64,000 nucleotides of DNA from Fen-1038 sp035516425 (GTDB taxonomy: Bacteria > Chloroflexota > Anaerolineae > Anaerolineales > Villigracilaceae): assembly GCA_035516425.1 (NCBI GenBank), contig DATJAH010000001.1:62001-126000 (forward strand). The letters are read 5' to 3'. How positions within the stretch are numbered: the first letter of the stretch is position 1; each line of letters starts with the position of its first letter. This document shows, in pieces, positions 43,353 through 52,343 of the stretch. A program made the position numbers and the translations under genes. The notes beneath the pieces are model-generated. The model ran no database searches, was not told where the DNA came from, and saw nothing but the letters and a program-made list of their open reading frames with translations.

Positions 43353-44167
43353 GACCCCTGTACCAATTTGCTGCAGGCGACTCGTTCATTCATCGCTTGG
43401 ATCCGAGGACGAAACTGATCTTTGCACTGCTATACATGATCGCCGCTTTCATCATTCCTTATCCCTGGTGGATGTTTTTGGCGATCATACTGATCTTGTG
43501 GATTGGCGCCGGGATCAAGATTTCGGATTATTTGGTTTTCCTGCTTTACATGCTTCCATTGGTATTTACTTTGACCTTGATCCAAATGCTGATTGGTCCG
43601 CGTCCAGGCATCACCATCTTTGGCTTGGGGATCCCTTTTCTTTCCTATGCCGGCTGGTTGACCGGGGTCAGGATCTCATTCCGACTGGCAACCACTGGAA
43701 TGGGATTTGTGCTTTTCTCGATGACCACGGATCCGTTCGATACGGGAATGTCACTGTATAAATCGGGATTAAAGTACAACATCGCTTATATGTTTGCATT
43801 CGCCCTGCGTTTCTTCCCCTTGCTGCAGGAAGAACTCTTCGTGATCATGAGCGCACTTCAAGCCCGCGCCTATGCTGCCGTTGGATCGAGCAATCCATTT
43901 ACCATCGTGAGAGGAATTGTTTCCTCGGTCACCCCGCTCGGAGTCGGGGCATTGAGGCGCAGTCAGGATATTGCCCTCGCCATGGAACGCCGGGGACTTG
44001 GATTTCCCACGGAACTAGGCACCACGCGCGTGATCTTCCGCGACATCCGATTGAGATTCTTCGATTACTTTATTATGGTGCTTTCCGCCCTGGGGTTGAT
44101 CGTAATGATTTTGCACTTTGGCTGGGGCGGTCAAGCATGGGACCCAGGCGTTTGGATAAAGCGTTAA
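43349..44167 (+). CDS. ECF transporter transmembrane component EcfT
   Basis: The 272-residue protein has an N-terminal FIHRLDPRTKL motif (EcfT hallmark), about five membrane helices, and the coupling-helix regions with ARG-type signatures: ALQARAYAAVGSSNP and SQDIALAMERRGLGFP. It links the ATPases to the S component. ATGA overlap with the preceding ATPase shows tight coupling. Confidence 0.93.
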   Translation: MRPLYQFAAGDSFIHRLDPRTKLIFALLYMIAAFIIPYPWWMFLAIILILWIGAGIKISDYLVFLLYMLPLVFTLTLIQMLIGPRPGITIFGLGIPFLSYAGWLTGVRISFRLATTGMGFVLFSMTTDPFDTGMSLYKSGLKYNIAYMFAFALRFFPLLQEELFVIMSALQARAYAAVGSSNPFTIVRGIVSSVTPLGVGALRRSQDIALAMERRGLGFPTELGTTRVIFRDIRLRFFDYFIMVLSALGLIVMILHFGWGGQAWDPGVWIKR

Positions 44168-44258
44168 AGGCGGAGAGGCGGATTTGTTAGCTGACCGGCG
44201 GTGCCGAGGATCTTATGCGATGTGATCTGGCTGGAGAACTTTTGATCGGTGGTGCGCA

Positions 44259-44459
44259 ATGACATTCGATTGGCGAAGGTTTCTGACGATACTGATCCTT
44301 TCGGGACTTGCGGCTTTCCTCACTTTCCTGGTGATCCAGTATTTTCAAGGGCAATTCGATGACCTGGGCCGCACTGCCTTGAAGGCCAGCTTGATGGGTC
44401 TAGGGCTGGCACTCCTTTTCTCCTTGGAGCGCGGCAAGAAAGATTACCCGTGGCAATAA
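44259..44459 (+). CDS. Small two-helix membrane protein
   Basis: The 66-residue protein has two hydrophobic helices (FLTILILSGLAAFLTFLVI and ASLMGLGLALLFSL) and a charged C-terminus. It lies 91 bp after EcfT and 28 bp before the radical SAM gene, so it is probably part of the operon. No family is recognised and the ribosome binding site is weak (GGTGG). Confidence 0.5.
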   Translation: MTFDWRRFLTILILSGLAAFLTFLVIQYFQGQFDDLGRTALKASLMGLGLALLFSLERGKKDYPWQ

Positions 44460-44487
44460 GCTATGTGGAATGACAAAGGAAGGCAAG

Positions 44488-46377
44488 ATGATAGAGAATA
44501 GAGGTTTCCGCACCATAGTGATATTTGGCCTCCTGGTCAGCACGATCATCACGGCGATTTCCTTAGGGTTATATCTTGCCAAATGGCCCACCTGGGCCAT
44601 GGTGGTCGTATTCCTGGTCTACAGCATCATCCAAGTCAGCCTTGCTACCGTATTTTACAAAAGCTTGTATGAAAGCACGTGGCTCGATCTGCCCAAAGTG
44701 CTCAGAAAGCGATTTCCTCCGCTTGGCTTTGGATACCTTGGAAAAAAGGAACAAGAGCACTTTGATGTCGTGCTATTGCGAACCCCAAGTGAGGTGATGA
44801 GCGGACCGGATTGCGGTGAAGCACTGGGACTGGGTTATCTGGTCAGCGTGCTGAGGGACCGCGGCCTGAAGGTGCTTTTCATCGATACGCGTCTGATGGG
44901 TTTGAACGTAATGCAGACGGTCGAGCTGCTGATGATGTACCAAACACCGATGTTGGGCATCAACTTGAATTTCCAATTTTTGGCGTCCTCGACGCAGCAG
45001 CTGATCGAGGCGCTCCGTTCACGCGGTTTCCGCGGCCATATCACCTTGGGCGGGCTCTATGCTTCAATGGCCTATGAAGAGCTCATGCACAATGTCTCCG
45101 GGATCGATACGATCGTGCGATTCGAAGGCGAGAGGACCTACCTGAACCTGGTCGAGAACCTCGCACACCACGACCGATGGGCAGGGATCGAAGGTTTGGT
45201 GTACCGGCAAGGGGGCCAGATCGTTGCCAATCCTTTGCGGCCCTTGATCGCGGATCTTGACGCGATTCCCAATCCTGCCCGGGACTTCCTGCCGATCGCC
45301 CGGGATATGGGCGGTTATGCCTATGTCGTCTCGAGCCGCGGCTGCAATGGAACCTGCAGCTATTGTGTCCAGCAACTTTCCGTAAGCGGGCCCAATGGCC
45401 GCCGCTGGCGTGGACGCAGTGCGAAGGATGTGGTGGATGAGATGCAAAGAATTTACGAGAGGGACCACGTGCGCCTCTTCTCGTTCGTGGATGATGATTT
45501 CTTCGGCGCTCGAGTCCATGGCAAAACTCACGCCGAACAGGTGGCGGAGGAGATCATCCGCCGCTCCCTGGACGTCTCCATCCTGCTCAGTGTACAGCCG
45601 CGTGATGTCGACCCCAAGATCTTCCCACTGCTGAAGCGGGCCGGTGTGGATGCCGTCATTCTGGCGATCGACAATTTCTCGCAACCGGTTCTCGACCGCT
45701 ACTGCAAATTCACGACCACCGCGCAGAATTTGAAAAGCATTGATACTCTTCAATCCTTGGATATCGACGCCTATCTCGGGATCATCATGTTTGATCCCTG
45801 GACTACCCTCAAGGAGCTGGCTGAGAATTTCCAGATCATGAAGGACCTGCCCTATTTGCGCCCGTGGCAGATTCTGAGCAAGTTGGAAACCTACAAAGGG
45901 AGCCCGATCACAGAGAAGCTGGAGAAGCTTGGCCTATTAACCTGGGATGGCTACACTGGCAAATATGAATATCTGGACCCGCGCGTTCGGACTGTTTATC
46001 AGGCCATCGAAGTGATTATGAAGATCCTCTATCCGAGTTCGGCGCAATTTGATCTCTTCCGCTGGGGAAACCTGTCCTTCACCGAGGTGGACCAATGGAT
46101 TCTAGACCATTCCAAGCCGCAGCTTGACGAGTTGAACCGTAACTACAACCGTCAGGCACTCGACTTTGCCCTGGCAGTCGTTAATCGCCAATTGCAATCG
46201 TCAACCCCTCTTTCGGTGATGTCTCTGGCGGATTCGCAAATGCAAAAAGATGCCATGCTCTTGGACAGAATTACGCTGAATGAACTAGCCTCTCTGCGCA
46301 GGGAGGCTGCCATCCAAAAGGACGGGACGGGGGAGGCCGCGCTGGCTTCAGAAGAAGTGACGAAAGCTGAGGTCTGA
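44488..46377 (+). CDS. Membrane-anchored radical SAM protein with B12-binding-like domain
   Basis: The 629-residue protein starts with two membrane helices (about residues 7-55; TIVIFGLLVSTIITAISLGL and a second). Next comes a B12-binding-type Rossmann domain (about 85-230; SGPDCGEALGLGYLVSVL, ITLGGLYAS, EGERTYLNLVE), then the radical SAM core with CNGTCSYC (Cys 286, 290, 293). The family includes BchE-like cyclases and methyltransferases. AAAGGAAGG 4 nt upstream supports the ATG at 44488 rather than one 18 bp earlier. The membrane anchor and the link to an ECF transporter are unusual; the substrate is unknown. Confidence 0.88.
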   Translation: MIENRGFRTIVIFGLLVSTIITAISLGLYLAKWPTWAMVVVFLVYSIIQVSLATVFYKSLYESTWLDLPKVLRKRFPPLGFGYLGKKEQEHFDVVLLRTPSEVMSGPDCGEALGLGYLVSVLRDRGLKVLFIDTRLMGLNVMQTVELLMMYQTPMLGINLNFQFLASSTQQLIEALRSRGFRGHITLGGLYASMAYEELMHNVSGIDTIVRFEGERTYLNLVENLAHHDRWAGIEGLVYRQGGQIVANPLRPLIADLDAIPNPARDFLPIARDMGGYAYVVSSRGCNGTCSYCVQQLSVSGPNGRRWRGRSAKDVVDEMQRIYERDHVRLFSFVDDDFFGARVHGKTHAEQVAEEIIRRSLDVSILLSVQPRDVDPKIFPLLKRAGVDAVILAIDNFSQPVLDRYCKFTTTAQNLKSIDTLQSLDIDAYLGIIMFDPWTTLKELAENFQIMKDLPYLRPWQILSKLETYKGSPITEKLEKLGLLTWDGYTGKYEYLDPRVRTVYQAIEVIMKILYPSSAQFDLFRWGNLSFTEVDQWILDHSKPQLDELNRNYNRQALDFALAVVNRQLQSSTPLSVMSLADSQMQKDAMLLDRITLNELASLRREAAIQKDGTGEAALASEEVTKAEV

Positions 46378-46470
46378 AATGGATTCTAAGGTGCGATGGA
46401 TCGATCCAAGGATGGTGCATTTCTGGAAGCAACGCCGGACTTGGGCGCAAGGATTTCAAAGGAGGCTTAT

Positions 46471-47856
46471 ATGAGCTTGAAAGTCATAAAAAACGGGACT
46501 GTGGTCACGGGCGGCAGCGCGTTCCAGGCCGATGTCCTGATCAACGACGATAAGATCGTCGAAATTTCGCAGAACATCAAACCCACCGGGGAAGTGATTG
46601 ATGCCGCTGGAAATTACGTTTGCCCGGCGGGGGTGGAAATACACACGCACATCGATGGCATACTACATGGGATGCGCACCGTAGATGATTGGTATGCTGC
46701 CAGCGCTGGCGCGGCAGCCGGGGGTACTGCCACCGTCGTTGATTTCCCCATGCAGGGAGAGAATCAAACCCTGCGGGAGACCGTGGAAGAGTTCCGGCAA
46801 CGGGCCAGCGGGAAAAGCATTGTGGATTTTTCCTTCACCCCGATCATCAGCCAGTTCACCGAGAAAACCTATCAGGAGATCCCTGAATTAATGAAGGAGG
46901 GCATCACCACCTTCAAGGTGTTCATGTACTACAAATGGAAGATTGACGACTATAATTTGGCGCGGGTCCTGGATGTGGTGGGAGGCAACGGCGGCATCAT
47001 CAGCATTCATTGTGAAAACGCCGGGACGATCGATTACCTGTCCGATCGCGCCATCCGCCAGGGCAAGAAGGGACCGGAATGGCATGCACCGACCCGCCCG
47101 GTGAGCACGGAAGTAGAAGCCACTCAGCGCGTGCTGTCTGTGGCGGGGGAGTTGCATGCTCCGGTATTGATCGTCCACATATCGGCAGGGCCGGCAGCCG
47201 TGGCTCTCGCCAAGGCACGAGCCGAGGGAGTTCCGGCCTATGGAGAGGCCATGCCTCATTTCCTGCTTTTGGATGAAAGTTGTTACCAGGAGCCGGGCTA
47301 CAATTCCATGAAGTATGTGATCACCCCGCCATTGCGCAACCAGGAGCATCATGAAACTCTGTGGGCCAGCCTGCGCTCCGGCGCCCTGGTGACGGTTGGC
47401 TCGGACCACTGCGCATTTCCCCTCAAAGATAAGATCCGCTTGTATGAAACCCGCGGCTCGGTTTTTCCGATGATCCCTCATGGCGCGCCGGGAATTGAAA
47501 CCCGCGTTCCGCTGATCTTCTCGGAAGGGGTGGGCAAGGGACGGATCAGCTTGACCCGATTCGTCGAAGTGGTTTCCACGAATCCCGCAAAGTTGGTCGG
47601 CCTCTACCCACAAAAGGGAACCCTGTCGGTGGGCAGCGACGCAGACATTATGATCATCGACCCGAAGAAGGAAGTCACCATCAGCCAGAAGATGCTGCAC
47701 GGCAATACCGATTACACCGCCTTCGAAGGCTGGAAGCTAAAGGGCTATCCAGTGGCCACACTAGGTCGCGGCCAGATGCTGTTTCAAAATGGAGAGATTA
47801 TCGCCAAGCCCGGCGCCGGCAAGTTCCTAAAGCGTGGTCCGTTCACGCCCTTTTAG
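46471..47856 (+). CDS. Dihydropyrimidinase/D-hydantoinase-family amidohydrolase
   Basis: The 461-residue cyclic amidohydrolase carries the complete binuclear metal site: His58 and His60 (HTHID), Lys149 for carboxylation (FKVFMYYKWK), His180 (IHCEN), His236 (IVHISAG) and Asp312 (GSDHC). It opens five- or six-membered cyclic ureides to N-carbamoyl compounds. Dihydropyrimidinase, hydantoinase and allantoinase are all possible; the neighbouring racemase favours a hydantoin or allantoin. AAAGGAGG 6 nt upstream fixes the start at 46471. Confidence 0.93.
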   Translation: MSLKVIKNGTVVTGGSAFQADVLINDDKIVEISQNIKPTGEVIDAAGNYVCPAGVEIHTHIDGILHGMRTVDDWYAASAGAAAGGTATVVDFPMQGENQTLRETVEEFRQRASGKSIVDFSFTPIISQFTEKTYQEIPELMKEGITTFKVFMYYKWKIDDYNLARVLDVVGGNGGIISIHCENAGTIDYLSDRAIRQGKKGPEWHAPTRPVSTEVEATQRVLSVAGELHAPVLIVHISAGPAAVALAKARAEGVPAYGEAMPHFLLLDESCYQEPGYNSMKYVITPPLRNQEHHETLWASLRSGALVTVGSDHCAFPLKDKIRLYETRGSVFPMIPHGAPGIETRVPLIFSEGVGKGRISLTRFVEVVSTNPAKLVGLYPQKGTLSVGSDADIMIIDPKKEVTISQKMLHGNTDYTAFEGWKLKGYPVATLGRGQMLFQNGEIIAKPGAGKFLKRGPFTPF

Positions 47857-47931
47857 GCGCCGGGCTGAAGAACCGGAGCTTTTGCCGTTCAAAGTCTGTA
47901 TCATTCTATATTTCAATTCACGGAGGTTCCT

Positions 47932-48687
47932 ATGACCAGAAAGATTCTTTGCATCAACCCCAACACCTCGCTGTCCATGACCGAGGACATCAAGAAATCC
48001 GCCGAGGGCGTAAAGTTGCCGGATTCCAAAATCACCTATGTCAACCCAAGCGAGGGGCCGGAATCGATTGAGACCTACCTTGATGAGTTCCTTGCAGCCA
48101 TCGGCGTTTTAAAGATCATTGCCAAGGAGAAAGATAACTACGATGGATTCATCATTGCTTGTGGGGATGATCCGGGACTATTTGCGGCCCGTGAAATCAC
48201 CGACAAGCCGGTGGTGACCATCGGGCAATCGCCCATGCTGATCGCACCCCTTTTAGGGCGCAAATTTACGATCTTAGGCACATGGTGCGGCGACAAGACC
48301 CGCAGCGAAGACAAGATAGCAAAATACTTCCTTGCGGATTTGATGGCCTCCGTGGTTCCGAGCGGTGGATCCGTTCTGGGCAGCCACACCGACCATGCCA
48401 GTTTGATCGACAAACTGGAGGTGATCGGGAGAAAGGCGATCGAGGAGGATGGTGCCGAAGTATTGATCACGACTTGTGCCGGGCTGGCAGGAGTCCATCA
48501 GGAATTGTCACGCAGGCTGGGTGTTCCTTGCTTAGAGGGAGTCTCGTGTGCCGTGAAACTATGCGAGACCCTGATCGATCTGGGCCTGCACACCACGCGG
48601 GTTGGCCAGTATGCTCTGTTGCCAGAAACAAAGAACCTGAAGGGCTTTGATGAATTCCGGCATTTGTATTGGGTCAAGAACAAGTAA
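47932..48687 (+). CDS. Hydantoin/allantoin racemase (Asp/Glu racemase superfamily)
   Basis: The 251-residue protein has the family N-terminus KILCINPNTSLSMT and two catalytic Cys, Cys77 (IIACGDDPGL) and Cys182 (LITTCAGLAG). It interconverts hydantoin enantiomers so that a stereospecific hydantoinase can use both. CGGAGG lies before the ATG. It follows the hydantoinase by 75 bp in the same operon. Confidence 0.92.
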   Translation: MTRKILCINPNTSLSMTEDIKKSAEGVKLPDSKITYVNPSEGPESIETYLDEFLAAIGVLKIIAKEKDNYDGFIIACGDDPGLFAAREITDKPVVTIGQSPMLIAPLLGRKFTILGTWCGDKTRSEDKIAKYFLADLMASVVPSGGSVLGSHTDHASLIDKLEVIGRKAIEEDGAEVLITTCAGLAGVHQELSRRLGVPCLEGVSCAVKLCETLIDLGLHTTRVGQYALLPETKNLKGFDEFRHLYWVKNK

Positions 48688-48770
48688 ACGAGGTTGCATT
48701 TCCTCCGGCAGGAATGTAAACAGCTCCTGATTCTTCTTAGGTGCAAGTGAACAAGACAGGATTGAAACTT

Positions 48771-49508
48771 ATGACTCGGTCGCAACCACCCACACTCCGA
48801 AAACTGGCTCCCATCCGGCTTTTCGAGCAGGCCAGCGAACAGATTCGCAAACTGATCGCAAGCAATGATTTTCCAAGAGGCGAAAAGCTTCCCAACGAAA
48901 TGGAGCTAAGCAAACAGTTGCAGGTCAGCCGATCATCCGTCAGGGAGGCGTTGAGAATTCTGGAGGCGGAAGGGTTGGTGGAGGCAAAGCCTGGTTTGGG
49001 GACTTATGTGCTTGATACGCCCAATAAACGATATGGTGAAATGGCCCGCTGGCTTGAGCAACGCGAGGAGACTTTGGAGCAGGTACTCCAAATACGCGAG
49101 AGCATGGAAGGGCTAAGTGCCTCACTTGCGGCAACTTCGGCCACGTCGGAGGCGCTCGAGGAGATCCACTCACTGGCCGATGCTATTTCTCAAAAAATTA
49201 ACGAGTTGGACATCAAGGATGAGGCTGCCATCGATGAACTCGCCAAGCTTGACGCAGACTTTCACCTAGCGATAAGCCAGGCGAGCGGAAACAAGATCGC
49301 CCACGAAATCATCTCGTATATCATCCCGGCGTTCAATGAAAGCAACAAGGCGTTTCTTTACCTGCGCCACCGGACAGGCGTTCTGGATGATGAACACCAC
49401 GCCGTCGTGACGGCGCTTGAAGGCAGGGATCCAGAGGCGGCTGAGAAGGCCATGCGCAACCATGTGAAGCGAGTGAGAAAAGAGATCATGGAAATTCGAG
49501 GCCCGTAG
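48771..49508 (+). CDS. GntR-family transcriptional regulator (FadR/FCD subfamily)
   Basis: The 245-residue protein has an N-terminal winged HTH (about residues 15-85; KLPNEMELSKQLQVSRSSVREALRILEAEGLV, shown in two pieces by function) and an all-helical FCD domain with metal-type residues in LDADFHLAIS and DDEHHAVVTALEGRD. It probably represses the locus and senses an acid or ureide intermediate. Start: ATG at 48771, though GTG at 48741 is possible. An imperfect palindrome at 48695-48720 lies just upstream and may be an operator. Confidence 0.93.
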   Translation: MTRSQPPTLRKLAPIRLFEQASEQIRKLIASNDFPRGEKLPNEMELSKQLQVSRSSVREALRILEAEGLVEAKPGLGTYVLDTPNKRYGEMARWLEQREETLEQVLQIRESMEGLSASLAATSATSEALEEIHSLADAISQKINELDIKDEAAIDELAKLDADFHLAISQASGNKIAHEIISYIIPAFNESNKAFLYLRHRTGVLDDEHHAVVTALEGRDPEAAEKAMRNHVKRVRKEIMEIRGP

Positions 49509-49530
49509 CCATCCCGGCCGCTGCATTTTG

Positions 49531-49578
49531 ACCGGCCCGCTGCTGGAAGTCCTACGCTCTGCGACCCAGCGGGCCGGT
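49531..49578 (+). terminator. Terminator-like hairpin after the GntR gene
   Basis: A 12-bp perfect inverted repeat (ACCGGCCCGCTG / CAGCGGGCCGGT) with a 24-nt loop lies 23 bp after the regulator stop, followed by TCTTAG. It probably divides the locus into two transcripts or lowers downstream expression. Confidence 0.55.
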
Positions 49579-49620
49579 TCTTAGAAAGAACGAGCAAGGC
49601 AAAGTTTAAGGAGATAATTA

Positions 49621-50672
49621 TGATCACAGAAGGTTTGAAGGGGAGGGATTTTATCACCCTGCGCGACTTCACGAGGGACGAACTGGATACAATGTTGGAG
49701 GTTGCGCTGGAGCTGAAGGCGGACAATGCAATGCGCCGGCCGCATACCAATATTCTGCCTGGGCGCACATTGTTCATGATGTTCTTCAATCCCTCACTGC
49801 GCACGCGCAACAGTTTCGAGACAGGGATCTTTGAGCTGGGCGGGCACGGCAATTTCCTGGTGCCGGAAGCCACACGCTTGCCGACCTTGGAAGGTGAGGA
49901 TCAGGGGTATGGTTCGGAACGGATTTCCGATGTAGCCCGGGTGCTTTCTCGGATGGGTGACTGCATCGCCATTCGTGTTTTGGGCGACAAGGTAAACTGG
50001 GAATACGACAAGAGCCTGCGCATTATTCAGGAATTTGCCAAGTGGGCTCAGGTACCGGTGATCAACATGGAGGATAACAAATATCATCCATGCCAGGGCA
50101 TGGCAGACGTCATGACCTTGCGCGAGATGTTCGGTCGGGATCTGCGCGGGCGGAAGCTGGGCGTGACCTGGACCTGGGGCTCTTCGCCGAAAAAGCCGAT
50201 TGCCCCGCACCACGATTTCATGTATGCGGCCAGCCTGTACGGGGCGAATATCGTGTTTGCCCGACCGAAAGAGATGCGGATCGATCCTGAGATTGAGGCG
50301 GCCATCAAGGCGAACGCGGAGGCCAGCGGGGGCTCATACCGGGTCAGTGAAAAGATGGAAGATGCGTGTGAGGATGCAGATGTCGTGTATGCCAAGAATT
50401 ATGTGGCCCTCGATCTGTTGCCGCCGGTTGTCAAACAGCCTGAGTTGGAAGAAATGGGCAAATTGTTCGGAAAATACAAATCCTGGATTGCCGACGAAAA
50501 GCGGATGAAGATGGCAAAGCCCACTGCACAGTATATGCATTGTTTGCCCTGCGAACGGGGAGCCGAAGTATCCGATGCGGTATTGGATGGCAAGTGGGGT
50601 TCCGCCTGCTTCAATGAGGCCGAGAATCGACTGCATGCACAAAAAGGAGTGATGGCCTGCATTATCCCGTGA
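49621..50672 (+). CDS. Carbamoyltransferase of the N-acetylornithine/ornithine family
   Basis: The 350-residue protein has the carbamoyl-phosphate motif FFNPSLRTRNSFETG (about residues 56-70), INMEDNKYHPCQGMAD (HPxQ) and YMHCLPCERGAEVSDAV (HCLP). The long form and the DEAENRLHAQK ending resemble N-acetylornithine transcarbamylase more than ordinary ArgF. In this catabolic setting it may run backwards, releasing carbamoyl phosphate from an N-carbamoyl intermediate (inference). AAGGAG precedes the ATG. No carbamate kinase is visible in the window. Confidence 0.9.
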
Positions 50673-50686
50673 GGCCGATGTCTGCT

Positions 50687-50724
50687 GGCAAGCTTGCCTG
50701 GAGGAGCGGGGCGGCAAGCTTGCC
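50687..50724 (+). promoter_or_regulatory. Twin 12-bp palindromes before fixC
   Basis: GGCAAGCTTGCC occurs perfectly at 50687-50698 and 50713-50724, centre to centre 26 bp. Each is a palindrome, and together they can also form a 12-bp stem with a 14-nt loop containing GGAGG. They lie between the carbamoyltransferase stop and fixC. Confidence 0.6.
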
Positions 50725-50748
50725 AAGTGTCGGTGACCAAAGACCACT

Positions 50749-52038
50749 ATGGAAAAGTTTGATGCGATCGTGATAGGGGCTGGGCCCGCAGGTTCCACAA
50801 CCGCTTATTTGCTGGCACAGGGTGGTTTGAATGTGCTGATGGTGGAACGCGGACAGAACCCTGGGACAAAGACTGTCTCCGGAGGACTGGTTTACTCCAA
50901 ACTGGTCGCCCAAATCTTTCCCAATTTTTTGGAAGGCGCACCTGTGGAAAGGGCCATCACCGGCCACCAATTAGTGATGCTGGACGATAAGGCATCGGTT
51001 GCATTGGACTTTCGCGACCAGATGGCGGGGCAGCAGCCTTACAACGTATTCAGCGTGCTGCGTGCTCGTTTCGATCCCTGGCTGGCGAAACAGGCTGAAC
51101 AAGCGGGTGCCTCCCTGGTTAACGGCGTGACGGTGGATTCCTTGCTGGTGGAAAATGGTCGGGTGATTGGCATCCAGGCTGGTGCAGATCAGATCGGGGC
51201 CGATCTCGTCGTGATTGCAGAGGGGACGCGGTCTCTGCTGCTGAAACAGGCTGGGTTGCGAGAGGATTTTCAACCTCATGATGTTTCGCTGGGCCTAAAA
51301 GAAGTGGTGGCCCTGCCAGAAAGAACGATCGAGGAACGTTTTCAGTGCGCGCCGGGAACGGGCACGGCGTATACCTTGGTGGGCCACACCTGCGGAATCG
51401 AAGGCGGCGGTTTTCTGTATACGAACAAGGCTTCGCTGTCGGTGGGCATCGTGGTGAAGATCGATTCCCTATATCGGAACAAGATGCAACCGCACCAAGT
51501 ATTGGATCGCTTCAAGAGTCACCCTTTGATCAACCGTTTGCTGGAGGATGGTGAAGTCGTTGAATACTCAGCCCAGACGGTACATCGCGGCGGTTTTCAT
51601 TTGATGTCCCGGCTGTATGGGGATGGCTATGTCGTTGTTGGCAGTGCGGCCCGGCTGCTGCTTAACAACATTATGACCCTGCGCGGGATGGATTTTGCCA
51701 TCCTCTCGGCCGAGGCGGCCGCTCGGGCCATCTTGGAGGCCAGGAAGGGCGGAGGCTATTCGGAGGCGGAACTCTCCGTATATGCGGCGAACTTAAGGAA
51801 GACTTCCATCTACGAAGACTGGCGGACTTTCAGGGAGACCTACGGTCTGATGGAAAATAAGCGTCTATTTGATGAATACCCTGAACTGGCGTGCCGGATC
51901 ATGGAGAAATTGTTCGCTCCCGGCACGCAGGCGAGCCCCAAACTGCTGTCGGCCATGTGGCAGGAAATGCGCGGACACCTCTCTATGTTGGACCTAACGG
52001 AGGATGCATACCATGTGTTGCGGGGGCTGATCCTATGA
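50749..52038 (+). CDS. fixC: FixC-type FAD flavoprotein (ETF:quinone oxidoreductase-like)
   Basis: The 429-residue flavoprotein starts FDAIVIGAGPAGSTTAYLLA (FAD Rossmann motif) with VERGQNPGTKTVSGG and the later GGFHLMSRLYGDGYVVVGSAA. FixC passes electrons from ETF to quinone or ferredoxin with FixX. It overlaps fixX by ATGA and stands in the order fixC-fixX-etfB-etfA, as in known fix and caiTABCDE/fixABCX-type operons. Confidence 0.92.
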   Translation: MEKFDAIVIGAGPAGSTTAYLLAQGGLNVLMVERGQNPGTKTVSGGLVYSKLVAQIFPNFLEGAPVERAITGHQLVMLDDKASVALDFRDQMAGQQPYNVFSVLRARFDPWLAKQAEQAGASLVNGVTVDSLLVENGRVIGIQAGADQIGADLVVIAEGTRSLLLKQAGLREDFQPHDVSLGLKEVVALPERTIEERFQCAPGTGTAYTLVGHTCGIEGGGFLYTNKASLSVGIVVKIDSLYRNKMQPHQVLDRFKSHPLINRLLEDGEVVEYSAQTVHRGGFHLMSRLYGDGYVVVGSAARLLLNNIMTLRGMDFAILSAEAAARAILEARKGGGYSEAELSVYAANLRKTSIYEDWRTFRETYGLMENKRLFDEYPELACRIMEKLFAPGTQASPKLLSAMWQEMRGHLSMLDLTEDAYHVLRGLIL

Positions 52039-52331
52039 GCGAAAAGGCCTTGACGCTGGATGCCCGCTTGGGGCTGGACAAATACGAAATTGACAAGGAG
52101 AACTGCCATATCCAGGTGGATCAGGGACGGTGCAAGAGCTGCCAGGCCAAACCCTGTTTGACAGTTTGTCCGGCATTCGTTTATCAATGGGTTGAAGAGC
52201 ATCTGGCTGTGCGCTATGAGAATTGCCTGGAATGCGGGACCTGCCAGATCGCATGTGATCATGGAGGCGAGGGGGGAATCAGCTGGCACAATCCCCAAGG
52301 CGGATTCGGGATCATTTTTCGATATGGGTAA
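52035..52331 (+). CDS. fixX: FixX-type ferredoxin-like protein
   Basis: The 98-residue protein has two iron-sulfur Cys clusters, CKSCQAKPCLTVCP (about 33-46) and CLECGTCQIACD (about 64-75), and the ETF-QO C-terminal type ending GISWHNPQGGFGIIFRYG. It works with FixC as the Fe-S subunit. Translationally coupled to fixC by ATGA. Confidence 0.92.
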   Translation: MSEKALTLDARLGLDKYEIDKENCHIQVDQGRCKSCQAKPCLTVCPAFVYQWVEEHLAVRYENCLECGTCQIACDHGGEGGISWHNPQGGFGIIFRYG

Positions 52332-52343
52332 GGAGCCGTGTTG

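Noticed and set aside
45064..45753. 229-codon minus-strand ORF opposite the radical SAM gene
   Set aside because: Antisense shadow of a gene with intact CxxxCxxC motif.
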